Shown here: one piece after another, positions 32,771-40,602 of the stretch
How the letters are laid out: each line of letters begins with the position of its first letter
How positions within the stretch are numbered: position 1 is the first letter of the stretch
Notes under the pieces: model-generated
Told to the model about the DNA's origin: nothing
Databases searched by the model: none
Seen by the model: the letters and a program-made list of their open reading frames with translations, nothing else
Program-made: the position numbers and the translations under genes
Origin: Nitrospira sp.
Lineage (GTDB): Bacteria > Nitrospirota > Nitrospiria > Nitrospirales > Nitrospiraceae
Assembly: GCA_009594865.1 (NCBI GenBank)
Contig: VOPT01000014.1
Location: forward strand, 1 to 49,265
Length of the DNA stretch: 49,265 bases
Direction of reading: 5' to 3'

Positions 32771-33130
32771 TTACCCCTTCGACCGGAAAAGAAACGACAG
32801 GTAGAGCCCGGCAATGGCGGCCGTGGTGAGTTCGATCGTGAGCAACAAGCGGCTGACGATGGCGTCGGGTTGCGGCGGCGAAAGGATGAAGTGAAAGCCG
32901 AGAAAGGCTGCCGGTTGCGAGGGTGGCGTTTCCCAGGGCGGCATGATGACAGACACGATCAACACCGTGACCATGCCATAGAGAATCTGTAGATTGAGCT
33001 GGTCTCTGACTGGCCTCGAAACTTGCGGTGTCGCCGTTTGTTCGGTGTCGCCAGCTACGCCGGCCCCGCAGTAGGTGCAGTAGCGATTGATTTCGGGCAG
33101 GGCGCGTCCGCAGGCTGGACAAGGCTTCAT
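32771..33130 (-). CDS. Small zinc-ribbon membrane protein
   Basis: 119 residues. The N-terminus holds a zinc ribbon with CPACG (4-8) and CTYCG (18-22), 10 residues apart. Two membrane helices follow, near residues 47-65 (LQILYGMVTVLIVSVIM) and 92-113. The design, a short cytosolic zinc ribbon joined to membrane helices, is common among bacterial proteins of unknown function. A ribosome binding site (GAGGAG) stands nine bases upstream. It is convergent with the arginine dihydrolase gene and divergent from gpsA, sharing a 121-base gap that carries the gpsA promoter. Confidence 0.75.
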   Translation of the reverse strand: MKPCPACGRALPEINRYCTYCGAGVAGDTEQTATPQVSRPVRDQLNLQILYGMVTVLIVSVIMPPWETPPSQPAAFLGFHFILSPPQPDAIVSRLLLTIELTTAAIAGLYLSFLFRSKG

Positions 33131-33213
33131 GGCTTTGGCTCCTCGTGGACCTGCAGCCTACCGTGTGGTCGAACGGATTTCCAGTGCGGATGCGGATGTG
33201 CCGGATGCGTTCG

Positions 33214-33243
33214 TTGACACCCTTCCAAACCCCTTCCTATAAT
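33214..33243 (+). promoter_or_regulatory. Near-consensus promoter of gpsA, giving a leaderless transcript
   Basis: TTGACA (33214-33219) and TATAAT (33238-33243), both perfect, are 18 bases apart. The ATG of gpsA at 33252 begins 8 bases after the -10, so the transcript should start at or within a base or two of the start codon. No ribosome binding site fits between. Confidence 0.8.
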
Positions 33244-33251
33244 CCGCGTCC

Positions 33252-34277
33252 ATGACGCGATCATCGAGTCAACGTGTAGCGGTCATCGGCGCAGGCGCCT
33301 GGGGAACCGCATTGGCCCGGCATTTGGCCGAGAAACAGATCTCGGTGTGTGTGTGGGCGCATGAACCGGAAGTCGTGCAGGCCATCGAGCAACGACGTGA
33401 AAATGCCGTGTTTTTGCCGGGAGTGCGATTACCGGCCACCTTAACCGCCACGAACCACTTGCCCGACGCCTTGAGCGGAGCTGATTGTGTCATCTTCGCG
33501 GTGCCCTCGCACGTCGCGCGACTGGTCCTGAGCCGGATTGTCCCCCTCCTGCCACACTCGGTACCATTCGTCAGCGCGACCAAAGGCATCGAAGAAACCA
33601 CGCTCGAATTGATGACGCAGGTGATGCAGGACGTCTTGCCTGCGCAGCTGAGAAATTCACTGATGGTCCTGTCTGGTCCCAGTTTCGCCAGTGAAGTCAG
33701 CCAAGGGAAACCGACCGCGCTCTGCCTCGCCGGCCAGGATGCCGGAGCCGTCAAAGCCATCCAGGCGCTCTTCATGACGCCGACCTTTCGCGTCTACGCC
33801 GATGACGACCTGATCGGGGTTCAGCTCGGCGGGGCGCTAAAAAATGTGATGGCCCTCGCTGCGGGGGTGGTGGATGGGCTGGAACTCGGCCATAACGCTC
33901 GCGCCGCCTTGATCACGCGCGGGCTGGCCGAAATGATTCGACTTGGTATGGCGATGGGCGCAGACCCGCGGACGTTTTACGGATTGTCCGGGGTGGGAGA
34001 TCTGATCCTGACCTGTACCGGCCCGTTGAGTCGTAACCATTCGGTCGGGGTACGGTTAGGAAAGGGTGAACGGTTGGAAGGAATTTTGGCCAGCATGCAG
34101 GCCGTCGCCGAGGGCGTACGGACGGCCAAGGCGGCTTTGGGGTTGGCACAACGGTGCGGGGTGGATATGCCGATCGTGCAGGAGGTCAATGCCGTTCTCT
34201 TCGCCGACAAACCCTGCCGCCAGGCAGTTGGTGACTTAATGGAACGTGAAGCGAAGGAAGAGAAGGCCCCGTCATGA
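33252..34277 (+). CDS. gpsA: Glycerol-3-phosphate dehydrogenase (NAD(P)+)
   Basis: 341 residues. GpsA reduces dihydroxyacetone phosphate to sn-glycerol-3-phosphate for phospholipid synthesis. Seen: VIGAGAWGTALA at 11-22 (NAD(P) loop), VFAVPS-type strand (VIFAVPSH), SATKGIEETTLELM, LSGPSFASEV, GGALKNVMALAAGVVDGL with the catalytic Lys, and GLGDLILT-like LSGVGDLILTCTGPLSRN. Standard length for the family. The start codon lies directly after a near-perfect promoter. The stop overlaps larB by four bases. Confidence 0.97.
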   Translation: MTRSSSQRVAVIGAGAWGTALARHLAEKQISVCVWAHEPEVVQAIEQRRENAVFLPGVRLPATLTATNHLPDALSGADCVIFAVPSHVARLVLSRIVPLLPHSVPFVSATKGIEETTLELMTQVMQDVLPAQLRNSLMVLSGPSFASEVSQGKPTALCLAGQDAGAVKAIQALFMTPTFRVYADDDLIGVQLGGALKNVMALAAGVVDGLELGHNARAALITRGLAEMIRLGMAMGADPRTFYGLSGVGDLILTCTGPLSRNHSVGVRLGKGERLEGILASMQAVAEGVRTAKAALGLAQRCGVDMPIVQEVNAVLFADKPCRQAVGDLMEREAKEEKAPS

Positions 34278-35056
34278 ATCAAGATCAGTTGCGGACATTG
34301 CTCCTGGAGGTTCAGCAAGGTGCCGTGGCAGTACCGGATGCGCTGCACCGGTTACGCACGCTGCCGTATGAAAACTTAGGATTTGCCTCGCTCGATCACC
34401 ACCGCGCCTTGCGACAGGGTTTCCCGGAAGTCATTTTTTGTGAAGGAAAAACCGTGTCGCAGGTGGTGGCCATCGCCAAGACCCTGTTGCTGAAGAATAA
34501 TTTGTTGTTGGCGACACGGGTGGACCCCGCGGTCGCGCGCGCATTGTTGCGAGTGAGCAAGCGGGCGACCTATCACGAGGCGGCTCGGGTGGTGGCCATT
34601 GTGCCGCCGAAGTTGGTGCGTCGAGGGTCCGTGTTGATCGTCACGGCCGGAACGGCCGATATTCCGGTTGCCGAAGAAGCGCGCGTGACGGCCGATATCA
34701 TGGGCAGTAAGACTGACACCTTGTACGATGTGGGCGTGGCGGGATTGCATCGATTGCTCGGTCAACAAGACCGGTTACATGACGCGCGGGCGATCATTGT
34801 GGCGGCCGGGATGGATGGTGTGCTTCCGAGCGTCGTCGGGGGATTAGTCCGGCAACCGGTGATTGCGGTGCCAACGAGTCGTGGATATGGAGCACATTTC
34901 GGCGGCTTGGCCGCGTTGTTGACGATGCTGAATTCCTGCGCGGCGGGGGTTGGCGTGATGAATATCGACAACGGGTTCGGCGCCGGCTGCCTGGCTCACC
35001 GCATCAATATGGTAAGTGGGATGGATGGTGAGGAGCCTGCAGGTAAGAAAAATTGA
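34274..35056 (+). CDS. larB: Nickel-pincer cofactor biosynthesis protein LarB
   Basis: 260 residues. The C-terminal half resembles PurE (AIR carboxylase): VTAGTADIPVAEEARVTADIMG at about 118-139, AIIVAAGMDGVLPSVVGGL and AVPTSRGYGAHFGGLAALLTMLNSC. LarB carboxylates nicotinic acid adenine dinucleotide and cleaves it, the first step to the nickel-pincer nucleotide used by lactate racemase and its relatives. The start is coupled to gpsA (ATGA overlap). larC lies 1 kb further on beyond a repeat and a leftward gene; larE and a client enzyme are not in the window. Confidence 0.95.
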   Translation: MNQDQLRTLLLEVQQGAVAVPDALHRLRTLPYENLGFASLDHHRALRQGFPEVIFCEGKTVSQVVAIAKTLLLKNNLLLATRVDPAVARALLRVSKRATYHEAARVVAIVPPKLVRRGSVLIVTAGTADIPVAEEARVTADIMGSKTDTLYDVGVAGLHRLLGQQDRLHDARAIIVAAGMDGVLPSVVGGLVRQPVIAVPTSRGYGAHFGGLAALLTMLNSCAAGVGVMNIDNGFGAGCLAHRINMVSGMDGEEPAGKKN

Positions 35057-35156
35057 GCCAGGGGTGATCGCCGTTCACTCAACAGCGCCAAAGGCCCATA
35101 GCGATGCTTGGGCAAACAAACTGATGCGTGAGTGTGGGAAGATATTCAGACCGCTT

Positions 35157-35281
35157 GCAGGATCGTCAAAAAGGCCGTCGAACGCGGCCGCAGCGAGCGA
35201 GGGGGCGAGGCGTACCCTTGTGGTACGTTGAGGCCCAGAGCGACGCGAGAACAAAGCTGGCGGCCTTTTTCACGATCCTGC
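35157..35281 (-). repeat. Palindromic interspersed repeat, copy B
   Basis: GCAGGATCGTCAAAAAGGCC (35157-35176) and its near-perfect inverse (35262-35281, 19 of 20) enclose the 125-base element, which also contains CGTACC-CTTGT-GGTACG (a perfect 6-base stem). It fills the space between the convergent larB gene and a leftward secreted-protein gene whose TAG stop (35283-35281) reaches into its first base. Read on the minus strand its inner blocks match copy A. It could act as a two-way transcription terminator. Confidence 0.85.
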
Positions 35282-35859
35282 TAGGGTTTGTAGGGTTTGA
35301 CCACAATCTTGCCGCGTTTAGGCCACGAAAGCATTTGGGTGCGCTGGCCCTTCTCTCCGTTACTTAACAGCTTGACCCGCACTTCGTACTCATACGATCC
35401 AACAGGAATCTGCTGCTTGTTGTGATCCAGTCCGTCCCATTCGAGGTCGACCTGCACATGTTTTTGCGGCGTATCGCCATTGGCGCTGGGAGTCGTTTGG
35501 ACATGTTCATTCACCGGTTGTCGGATCGACAGGAAGCGCAGCGAGGTCATGGAGGTGGAGGTGACGAGGGCGGACACCTCGAGCATAAGGTGTTCATCGA
35601 CTTCTTTCGGCAACTGCACGGTGGCGATGAAGTGAAACGGCCCATCTTGCGGCCGATAGGGCATCGGTGCAGCATGCAGCGAGAGAATTTTGAGATCCGG
35701 CTCGGGGCGCGGGACGCTGCTTTTGCCCTTGGTTTTGGCGAGCAGCACACCGGGCTCCCCCAGTACCCAGATGCCGCTGAGCAGAATCAGCAGGCCGAGG
35801 GTCATTCCTCTCGATGCGCGTTTGATGCTGATCCGGGGAGCTGGTTGTGAATTGGTCAT
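35281..35859 (-). CDS. Hypothetical exported protein ending in a repeat
   Basis: 192 residues from the ATG at 35859; a longer in-frame start at 36045 would overlap the larC start and is less likely. Residues about 19-40 (MTLGLLILLSGIWVLGEPGVLLA) are a signal peptide or membrane anchor. The rest is beta-rich with a pattern like FHFIATVQLP, LEVSALVT and SYEYEVRVKLLSNGE, suggesting one Ig-like or cupredoxin-like beta-sandwich domain; no family is recognised. It lies between larB (convergent) and larC (divergent). Its final TAG codon overlaps the first base of repeat copy B. Confidence 0.7.
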   Translation of the reverse strand: MTNSQPAPRISIKRASRGMTLGLLILLSGIWVLGEPGVLLAKTKGKSSVPRPEPDLKILSLHAAPMPYRPQDGPFHFIATVQLPKEVDEHLMLEVSALVTSTSMTSLRFLSIRQPVNEHVQTTPSANGDTPQKHVQVDLEWDGLDHNKQQIPVGSYEYEVRVKLLSNGEKGQRTQMLSWPKRGKIVVKPYKP

Positions 35860-35959
35860 GGGTGTCGGTATCGCAGGTGGTGGGTGGTCGACGATGGAGT
35901 GCGTCTCTTGATTGGGGATAACACAGCATGGCAGGGCTGTCAACGAACGAGCGGAATGA

Positions 35960-35988
35960 TTGCTGTCTGGGTGCGGCTCCGGTAAGAT
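35960..35988 (+). promoter_or_regulatory. Possible larC promoter
   Basis: TTGCTG (35960-35965) and TAAGAT (35983-35988) are 17 bases apart, about 40 bases before the larC start. Both boxes are imperfect, so this is tentative. Confidence 0.35.
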
Positions 35989-36027
35989 GCCGCTCGTTTG
36001 CGCGAACGAGTTAATCGTAGGAGTGAC

Positions 36028-37236
36028 GTGGCGAGGTATCTGCATTTCGATTGTTTCTCCGGCATCAGCGGCGACATGACATTGGGTGCGTTGGTCGATG
36101 CAGGGTTGCCGTTCAAAGATCTCGTGCGTGGCCTCGCCTCGCTGAAGATCGATGGCTATCGGCTGGCGCGCAAGCGGGTTGAGCGCGGGGCCATCACGGC
36201 GACCAAGGTCGATGTGCTGATCGAGAAAGGTTTTCGCGCGCCCTTAACCCTGGCGAAAATTTCCAGAATTCTGGCAAAAAGCGGTTTGCCCCCGGCGGTC
36301 AGGGAACGGAGTCAGGCGGTGTTCGATGTGCTGGCCGATGCCGAAGGGAAGGCCCATGGAGTCGAGCCGTCGCATGTGCATTTCCATGAAGTGGGCGTGA
36401 TTGATTCGTTTGTCGATGTCGTCGGCGGGATTCTGGGCCTGCACCTCCTCGACATTCACCGTGTAACGGCCTCCGCCATCAATGTCGGATCAGGCATGCT
36501 GCAGTCGGCGCATGGCGCGCTGCCCGTGCCGGGCCCCGCCGTGGCGGCGTTAGCGGTCGGCGTGCCGATTTATGCCAAGGGGCCTGAACGGGAACTGACG
36601 ACGCCGACCGGGATGGCGTTGCTCAAAACCGTGGCCACCGAATTCGGCCGCCTGCCTTTCCTGCAGATGCGTCAAGTAGGATATGGGGCGGGGACTGCCG
36701 ATCCTCCGCAGTGGGCGAATGTGTTGCGAGTGTTCATTGGCGAAGAGGCGTCGGGGAACGGGGTGGAGGAAACCATCGTTGAGCTGGAGACGAATCTCGA
36801 CGATGTGAACCCGCAAGTGTACGACACGGTGTTCGACCGGCTGTTTGCCGCCGGGGCTGTGGATGCGACCTTGGCGCCGGTGATTATGAAGAAGGGCCGG
36901 CTGGGAAATGTCCTGTCCGTCCTTGCGCCGCGGGAACAAACAGAAGCGGTTCTGGCTGTCCTGTTTGCCGAGACGACGGCGCTCGGTGTGCGGACCCGCG
37001 AGGTGCAGCGGCGTGTCTTGCCGCGCCGGTTCGCTTCGGTGCAGGTCAACGGGCAGGATGTGCGCATCAAACTCGCCGATATCCGGCCGGGCCAGAGCAA
37101 AGCCGCTCCGGAATATGACGATTGTAAACGCGTCGCCGAAATGAGTGGTCGTCCCGTCAAAGACATTCTCGACGAAGCTATGATGATGTATCGGCAGAAG
37201 CAAGGCGCCGGCCCCAGAAGAAAAGGGCGCATGTGA
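36028..37236 (+). CDS. larC: Nickel-pincer cofactor biosynthesis protein LarC
   Basis: 402 residues from the GTG at 36028, which has AGGAG four bases upstream; an earlier frame start at 35998 lies before that site. HFDCFSGISGDMTLGALVDAG at the N-terminus, PSHVHFHEVGVIDSFVDVVG, AHGALPVPGPAVAAL, TTPTGMALLKT and LETNLDDVNPQVYD are LarC blocks. LarC inserts nickel into the pyridinium bisthiocarboxylic mononucleotide, using CTP, to make the active cofactor. In Lactobacillus larC is split by a frameshift; here it is one continuous frame. Confidence 0.94.
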   Translation: MARYLHFDCFSGISGDMTLGALVDAGLPFKDLVRGLASLKIDGYRLARKRVERGAITATKVDVLIEKGFRAPLTLAKISRILAKSGLPPAVRERSQAVFDVLADAEGKAHGVEPSHVHFHEVGVIDSFVDVVGGILGLHLLDIHRVTASAINVGSGMLQSAHGALPVPGPAVAALAVGVPIYAKGPERELTTPTGMALLKTVATEFGRLPFLQMRQVGYGAGTADPPQWANVLRVFIGEEASGNGVEETIVELETNLDDVNPQVYDTVFDRLFAAGAVDATLAPVIMKKGRLGNVLSVLAPREQTEAVLAVLFAETTALGVRTREVQRRVLPRRFASVQVNGQDVRIKLADIRPGQSKAAPEYDDCKRVAEMSGRPVKDILDEAMMMYRQKQGAGPRRKGRM

Positions 37237-37294
37237 TTCACGAACTCGTGCCTGTTCACTCCTTCCTCTCTCCCCTTGCCCCGTGGAGGCGCCG

Positions 37295-38308
37295 GTGACG
37301 GTTCTCCTCTACGTGGGCATGTTCGTGGCGTCGGTCGTTATCACCCTGGCGGGGTGCCATCTCTTCACGAACGGCATTGAGTGGCTCGGAAAACGCCTGC
37401 ATATTTCCGAAGGCGCTGTCGGCAGTGTGTTTGCTGCCGTCGGGACGACGCTCCCTGAAACATCGATTCCGATTATTGCCATTTTTTTCGGGGCTGGCCG
37501 CGAACAGATGGAAGTCGGTCTGGGCGCGATTCTTGGGGCGCCGTTTATGCTGAGTACCCTAGTGCTGCCGATTCTGGCGCTGCTGCTGGTGCTCTACGCA
37601 AAGCTCGGGAAGCGGACGGCGACGTTCAAACTCAATTACCGCGAGGTTCGCGTCGACATCACCTTCTTTCTGATCAGTTACGTGCTGGCCTTGGTCTGCG
37701 CCGTGACTCCCTCGCGGGTCTTGCATATCGGGGTGGCGGTTGTCCTATTGGCCATGTACGTCTATTACATGAAGCTCAAGTTTTCTGCCGAAGACGAAGA
37801 GAGTGAGGGGGGAGACGAACTGGAACCGCTGCTCTTCGCTCGCCGGTCCACGAAGCCGTCCTATCTGCTGATCGGAGCGCAAGGCATCGTCGGGTTGCTG
37901 GGACTGGTTGGGGGAGCCCACCTCTTTGTCACGGCGGCCAACTCCATTTCTGCCGAACTGCAGGTCTCGCCGCTCATCCTCGCGTTGTTGATCGCTCCGT
38001 TGGCGACGGAATTGCCCGAGATGTCCAATAGCTTTTTGTGGTTATACCGGAAAAAGGATCGGCTGGCGGTGGGCAATGTGACCGGGGCGATGGTGTTTCA
38101 GGGATCGATCCCGGTCTCTGTCGGGTTATTGGGAACCGAATGGACCTTGGGCACAACGGCGCTGGCGACGATGGTCCTCGCGGTCATTGCCATGAGCCTG
38201 AGCCTCTTGCAGGCCGTCTGGTCCGGGCATTGGCGGCCCTGGTTGCTCAGCGGCAGCGCGCTGCTGTACCTTGGGTACACGTTATTTTTGTATGCGCATG
38301 GCTCGTAA
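37295..38308 (+). CDS. Sodium/calcium-type cation exchanger (CaCA family)
   Basis: 337 residues from the GTG at 37295, which follows GGAGG by five bases; a GTG at 37283 is an alternative. About ten membrane helices in two halves, each with an alpha repeat: FAAVGTTLPETSIPI near 49-63 and LLIAPLATELPEMSNS near 230-245, the Glu-containing motifs that bind cations in CaCA antiporters. A charged cytosolic loop rich in Glu and Asp (AEDEESEGGDELE) lies between the halves and may sense calcium. It probably exports calcium or another cation against sodium or protons. The end overlaps the start of pdxA. Confidence 0.88.
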   Translation: MTVLLYVGMFVASVVITLAGCHLFTNGIEWLGKRLHISEGAVGSVFAAVGTTLPETSIPIIAIFFGAGREQMEVGLGAILGAPFMLSTLVLPILALLLVLYAKLGKRTATFKLNYREVRVDITFFLISYVLALVCAVTPSRVLHIGVAVVLLAMYVYYMKLKFSAEDEESEGGDELEPLLFARRSTKPSYLLIGAQGIVGLLGLVGGAHLFVTAANSISAELQVSPLILALLIAPLATELPEMSNSFLWLYRKKDRLAVGNVTGAMVFQGSIPVSVGLLGTEWTLGTTALATMVLAVIAMSLSLLQAVWSGHWRPWLLSGSALLYLGYTLFLYAHGS

Positions 38309-39341
38309 ATCCGCACAACGATCAGTCCGTCCTGTCTTGGGTCTCACCATGGGTGACCCCGCCGGTATCGGTCCGGAGGTCATCGCCAAGGCCTTGGCCG
38401 ACAAGGCGCTGACACGGCTCTGTCAGCCGGTGGTTATCGGCTCGCGACCGGTCATGGAACGCACGATCAAGTGGCTGGATTTGCCATTGGATGTGATGAC
38501 GTTTGATCCGGCGAGTGGAGCACGATTGAAGCCGGGGCAGGTCGCTGTTGCGGATCCGCTGGAGACTGCGCTGCCGAAATTTCGCATGGGCGTGGCGTCG
38601 GCGGTGACCGGGGCGGCGTCCATCGCCTTTATCAAAGAAGCCGTCGAATTGGCGCAGGCGGGGAGCGTAGGTGGAATCGTCACGGCGCCCATCAATAAAG
38701 AAGCGATGAACATGGCGGGCTTTCACTACCCGGGCCACACCGAACTGTTGGCGGATCTGACCAAGACGAAAGAGTTCGGGATGATGATCGTGGGCGGGCC
38801 ATTGAAGATCATGTTTACGACGACCCATGTCGCGATCCATGCCTTGTCTCCGCTCTTGACCACGCAGCGCATCGCCAAAGCGATTCGTCTTGCCCATCTT
38901 GGCCTGACGAAGTATTTCGGCATCGCGCGCCCGAAGATCGGCGTTGCGGCGTTGAATCCCCATGCGGGTGAACACGGGTTGTTCGGCAATGAGGAACAAA
39001 CCAGCATTGCGCCGGCCATCAAGTTGGCCCGGGCGGCCGGGATCAAAGCCAGCGATCCACTGCCCGCCGATACCCTGTTCGGCAAAGCGGCCCGTGGCGA
39101 TTATGATGGCGTCGTGGCGATGTACCATGATCAAGGATTGATTCCGCTCAAGTTGGTGGCTTTCGGCACCTGCGTGAATTTGACGGTGGGTCTGCCGATT
39201 ATCCGCACCTCGGTCGACCATGGAACGGCGTACGACATTGCAGGCAAAGGGGTTGCCGAGCATGGAAGTCTGCTGGAGGCGGTGAAGGTGGCGGCTCGTT
39301 TGGCCACATCCTGGTCACCTGTTCACTCATCGTCACGATAG
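38292..39341 (+). CDS. pdxA: 4-hydroxythreonine-4-phosphate dehydrogenase
   Basis: 349 residues from the ATG at 38292; a second ATG at 38298 is equally possible, while a TTG at 38271 is unlikely. PdxA oxidises 4-phosphohydroxy-L-threonine in vitamin B6 synthesis. Signature blocks: LTMGDPAGIGPEVIAKAL, TAPINKEAMN, YPGHTELLADL (metal-binding His), TTHVAIHALSPL and VVAMYHDQGLIPLKL, with the metal-binding His residues in place. The gene overlaps the exchanger by 17 bases, so both are on one transcript. Confidence 0.96.
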   Translation: MRMARKSAQRSVRPVLGLTMGDPAGIGPEVIAKALADKALTRLCQPVVIGSRPVMERTIKWLDLPLDVMTFDPASGARLKPGQVAVADPLETALPKFRMGVASAVTGAASIAFIKEAVELAQAGSVGGIVTAPINKEAMNMAGFHYPGHTELLADLTKTKEFGMMIVGGPLKIMFTTTHVAIHALSPLLTTQRIAKAIRLAHLGLTKYFGIARPKIGVAALNPHAGEHGLFGNEEQTSIAPAIKLARAAGIKASDPLPADTLFGKAARGDYDGVVAMYHDQGLIPLKLVAFGTCVNLTVGLPIIRTSVDHGTAYDIAGKGVAEHGSLLEAVKVAARLATSWSPVHSSSR

Positions 39342-39359
39342 GAAAGAGGCCGTATCTCC

Positions 39360-39680
39360 ATGTCAGACGCAGGTTCTTCCGTAGCCACCATGATTGACCA
39401 ACAGGTGAAGGAGTTGGACGGAATCGAGAAGCGGACCATCCAGGACTTCAATACTACCCTGGGCACCGAACGTGTGGGCCAGTGGAAAATTCGCACGATA
39501 GCGTTGCTTCAGCAGCATGCCGGACAGGCCGAGGCGGATGGCCTGTCCCGGAAGAGTCCCGGGATGTCGTTCACCAACGATCTCATTGAAGAGTTCAGCG
39601 ACGAGGTCGAATGTTACCGGTCCTATCTCGTGACATTGGCCAAACGCCTGCGAGCTGCGGTGCCTCCCAACGCCGGATAG
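39360..39680 (+). CDS. Small hypothetical protein between pdxA and ksgA
   Basis: 106 residues with a ribosome binding site (AAAGAGG) about 11 bases before the ATG. Mainly helical and rich in Glu, Lys and Gln, with IEKRTIQDFNTTLGTERVGQ and NDLIEEFSDEVECYRSYLVTLAKRL as two amphipathic stretches. No signal peptide or membrane helix. No family recognised. It lies 18 bases after pdxA and 16 before ksgA, so it is probably translated with them. Perhaps it binds another protein; that is a guess. Confidence 0.7.
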   Translation: MSDAGSSVATMIDQQVKELDGIEKRTIQDFNTTLGTERVGQWKIRTIALLQQHAGQAEADGLSRKSPGMSFTNDLIEEFSDEVECYRSYLVTLAKRLRAAVPPNAG

Positions 39681-39696
39681 AAAGCCGCGTCAAACC

Positions 39697-40503
39697 ATGG
39701 CTGCTTCCTTTCCCCCCGCTCTGAAACGGCTTGGTCAGAATTTTCTCATCGATCCGAACATTATCCGCAAGATCGTGTCCCTGGCAGCGCTTCGTCCCGA
39801 CGACACGGTGCTGGAAATCGGACCCGGGCGTGGCGCCCTGACGGCGGGGTTGTGTGCCGAAGCCGGACGCGTCATCGCGGTCGAGATCGATCCGCAACTG
39901 CAGCCCCAATTGCAGGAGACGCTCAGCCATTGCCGCAATTTCGATCTTCGGATCGGCGATGCGCTGGAGTTTCCTTTCAACAGTTTGCCGCCGCGGACGG
40001 TGGTCGTCTCCAACCTCCCGTATTATGTGTCCACGCCGATCCTGTTTGCCTTACTCGATGCCCGTGCCCATCTCGATCGTCTGGTGCTCATGCTGCAAAC
40101 AGAAGTCGCGCTCAGATTGGCTGCCAAACCGAACAGCGAGGATTACGGAGTGCTGTCAGTCCTGACGCAAGAGGCGGCAGAGGTGGAGGTGGCGTTTCGC
40201 GTGTCGGCGAACTGTTTCCGCCCCCGTCCAACCGTTGGATCGGCGGTCGTCCATCTGAAACTTAAGACTCATGAGGGCATCAAGCCGAAACAATATGAGC
40301 GGTTCCGGCAATTGGTGCGGGCCGCCTTTGCTCATCGGCGGAAGACGCTGGTGAATTCACTGCGTGACGAGGGGTATCCGGCTGAGCGGATTGCCCGGGC
40401 AATGCAAACTGTCGGAGTTCCGTCGCAGGCTCGCGCGGAGACCCTGACCCTCGATGACTATCGCGCCCTCGCGACGGCGTTCGGCGGCGACGAGTCGGCT
40501 TGA
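39697..40503 (+). CDS. ksgA: 16S rRNA (adenine-N6) dimethyltransferase
   Basis: 268 residues. KsgA (RsmA) dimethylates two adjacent adenines in helix 45 of 16S rRNA during ribosome assembly. LGQNFLIDPNIIRKIVSLA at the start, VLEIGPGRGALTAGL (SAM motif I, about 33-47), IAVEIDPQLQPQL, the NLPYYVSTPIL motif IV and FRPRPTVGSAVVHL are diagnostic. The C-terminal helical domain includes LVRAAFAHRRKTLVNSL. A 99-base gap with the ftsK promoter follows. Confidence 0.96.
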   Translation: MAASFPPALKRLGQNFLIDPNIIRKIVSLAALRPDDTVLEIGPGRGALTAGLCAEAGRVIAVEIDPQLQPQLQETLSHCRNFDLRIGDALEFPFNSLPPRTVVVSNLPYYVSTPILFALLDARAHLDRLVLMLQTEVALRLAAKPNSEDYGVLSVLTQEAAEVEVAFRVSANCFRPRPTVGSAVVHLKLKTHEGIKPKQYERFRQLVRAAFAHRRKTLVNSLRDEGYPAERIARAMQTVGVPSQARAETLTLDDYRALATAFGGDESA

Positions 40504-40566
40504 TCATGACCTTCCCACGGGGCAGAAGGGGTGGCATGACGGCGTTGCGCAACATTACCGCTTTGT

Positions 40567-40595
40567 TTGAAAAGGCATTTTCCCTGTGCTACGAT
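40567..40595 (+). promoter_or_regulatory. Promoter of ftsK, giving a leaderless transcript
   Basis: TTGAAA (40567-40572) and TACGAT (40590-40595) are 17 bases apart. The -10 ends 7 bases before the ATG at 40603, so transcription should start next to the start codon. No ribosome binding site is visible. Confidence 0.65.
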
Positions 40596-40602
40596 CCGCC
40601 GC

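Noticed and set aside
38322..39263. Leftward 313-residue frame opposite pdxA
   Set aside because: Long only because GC-rich antisense codons lack stops; pdxA is certain and the frame has no domain.
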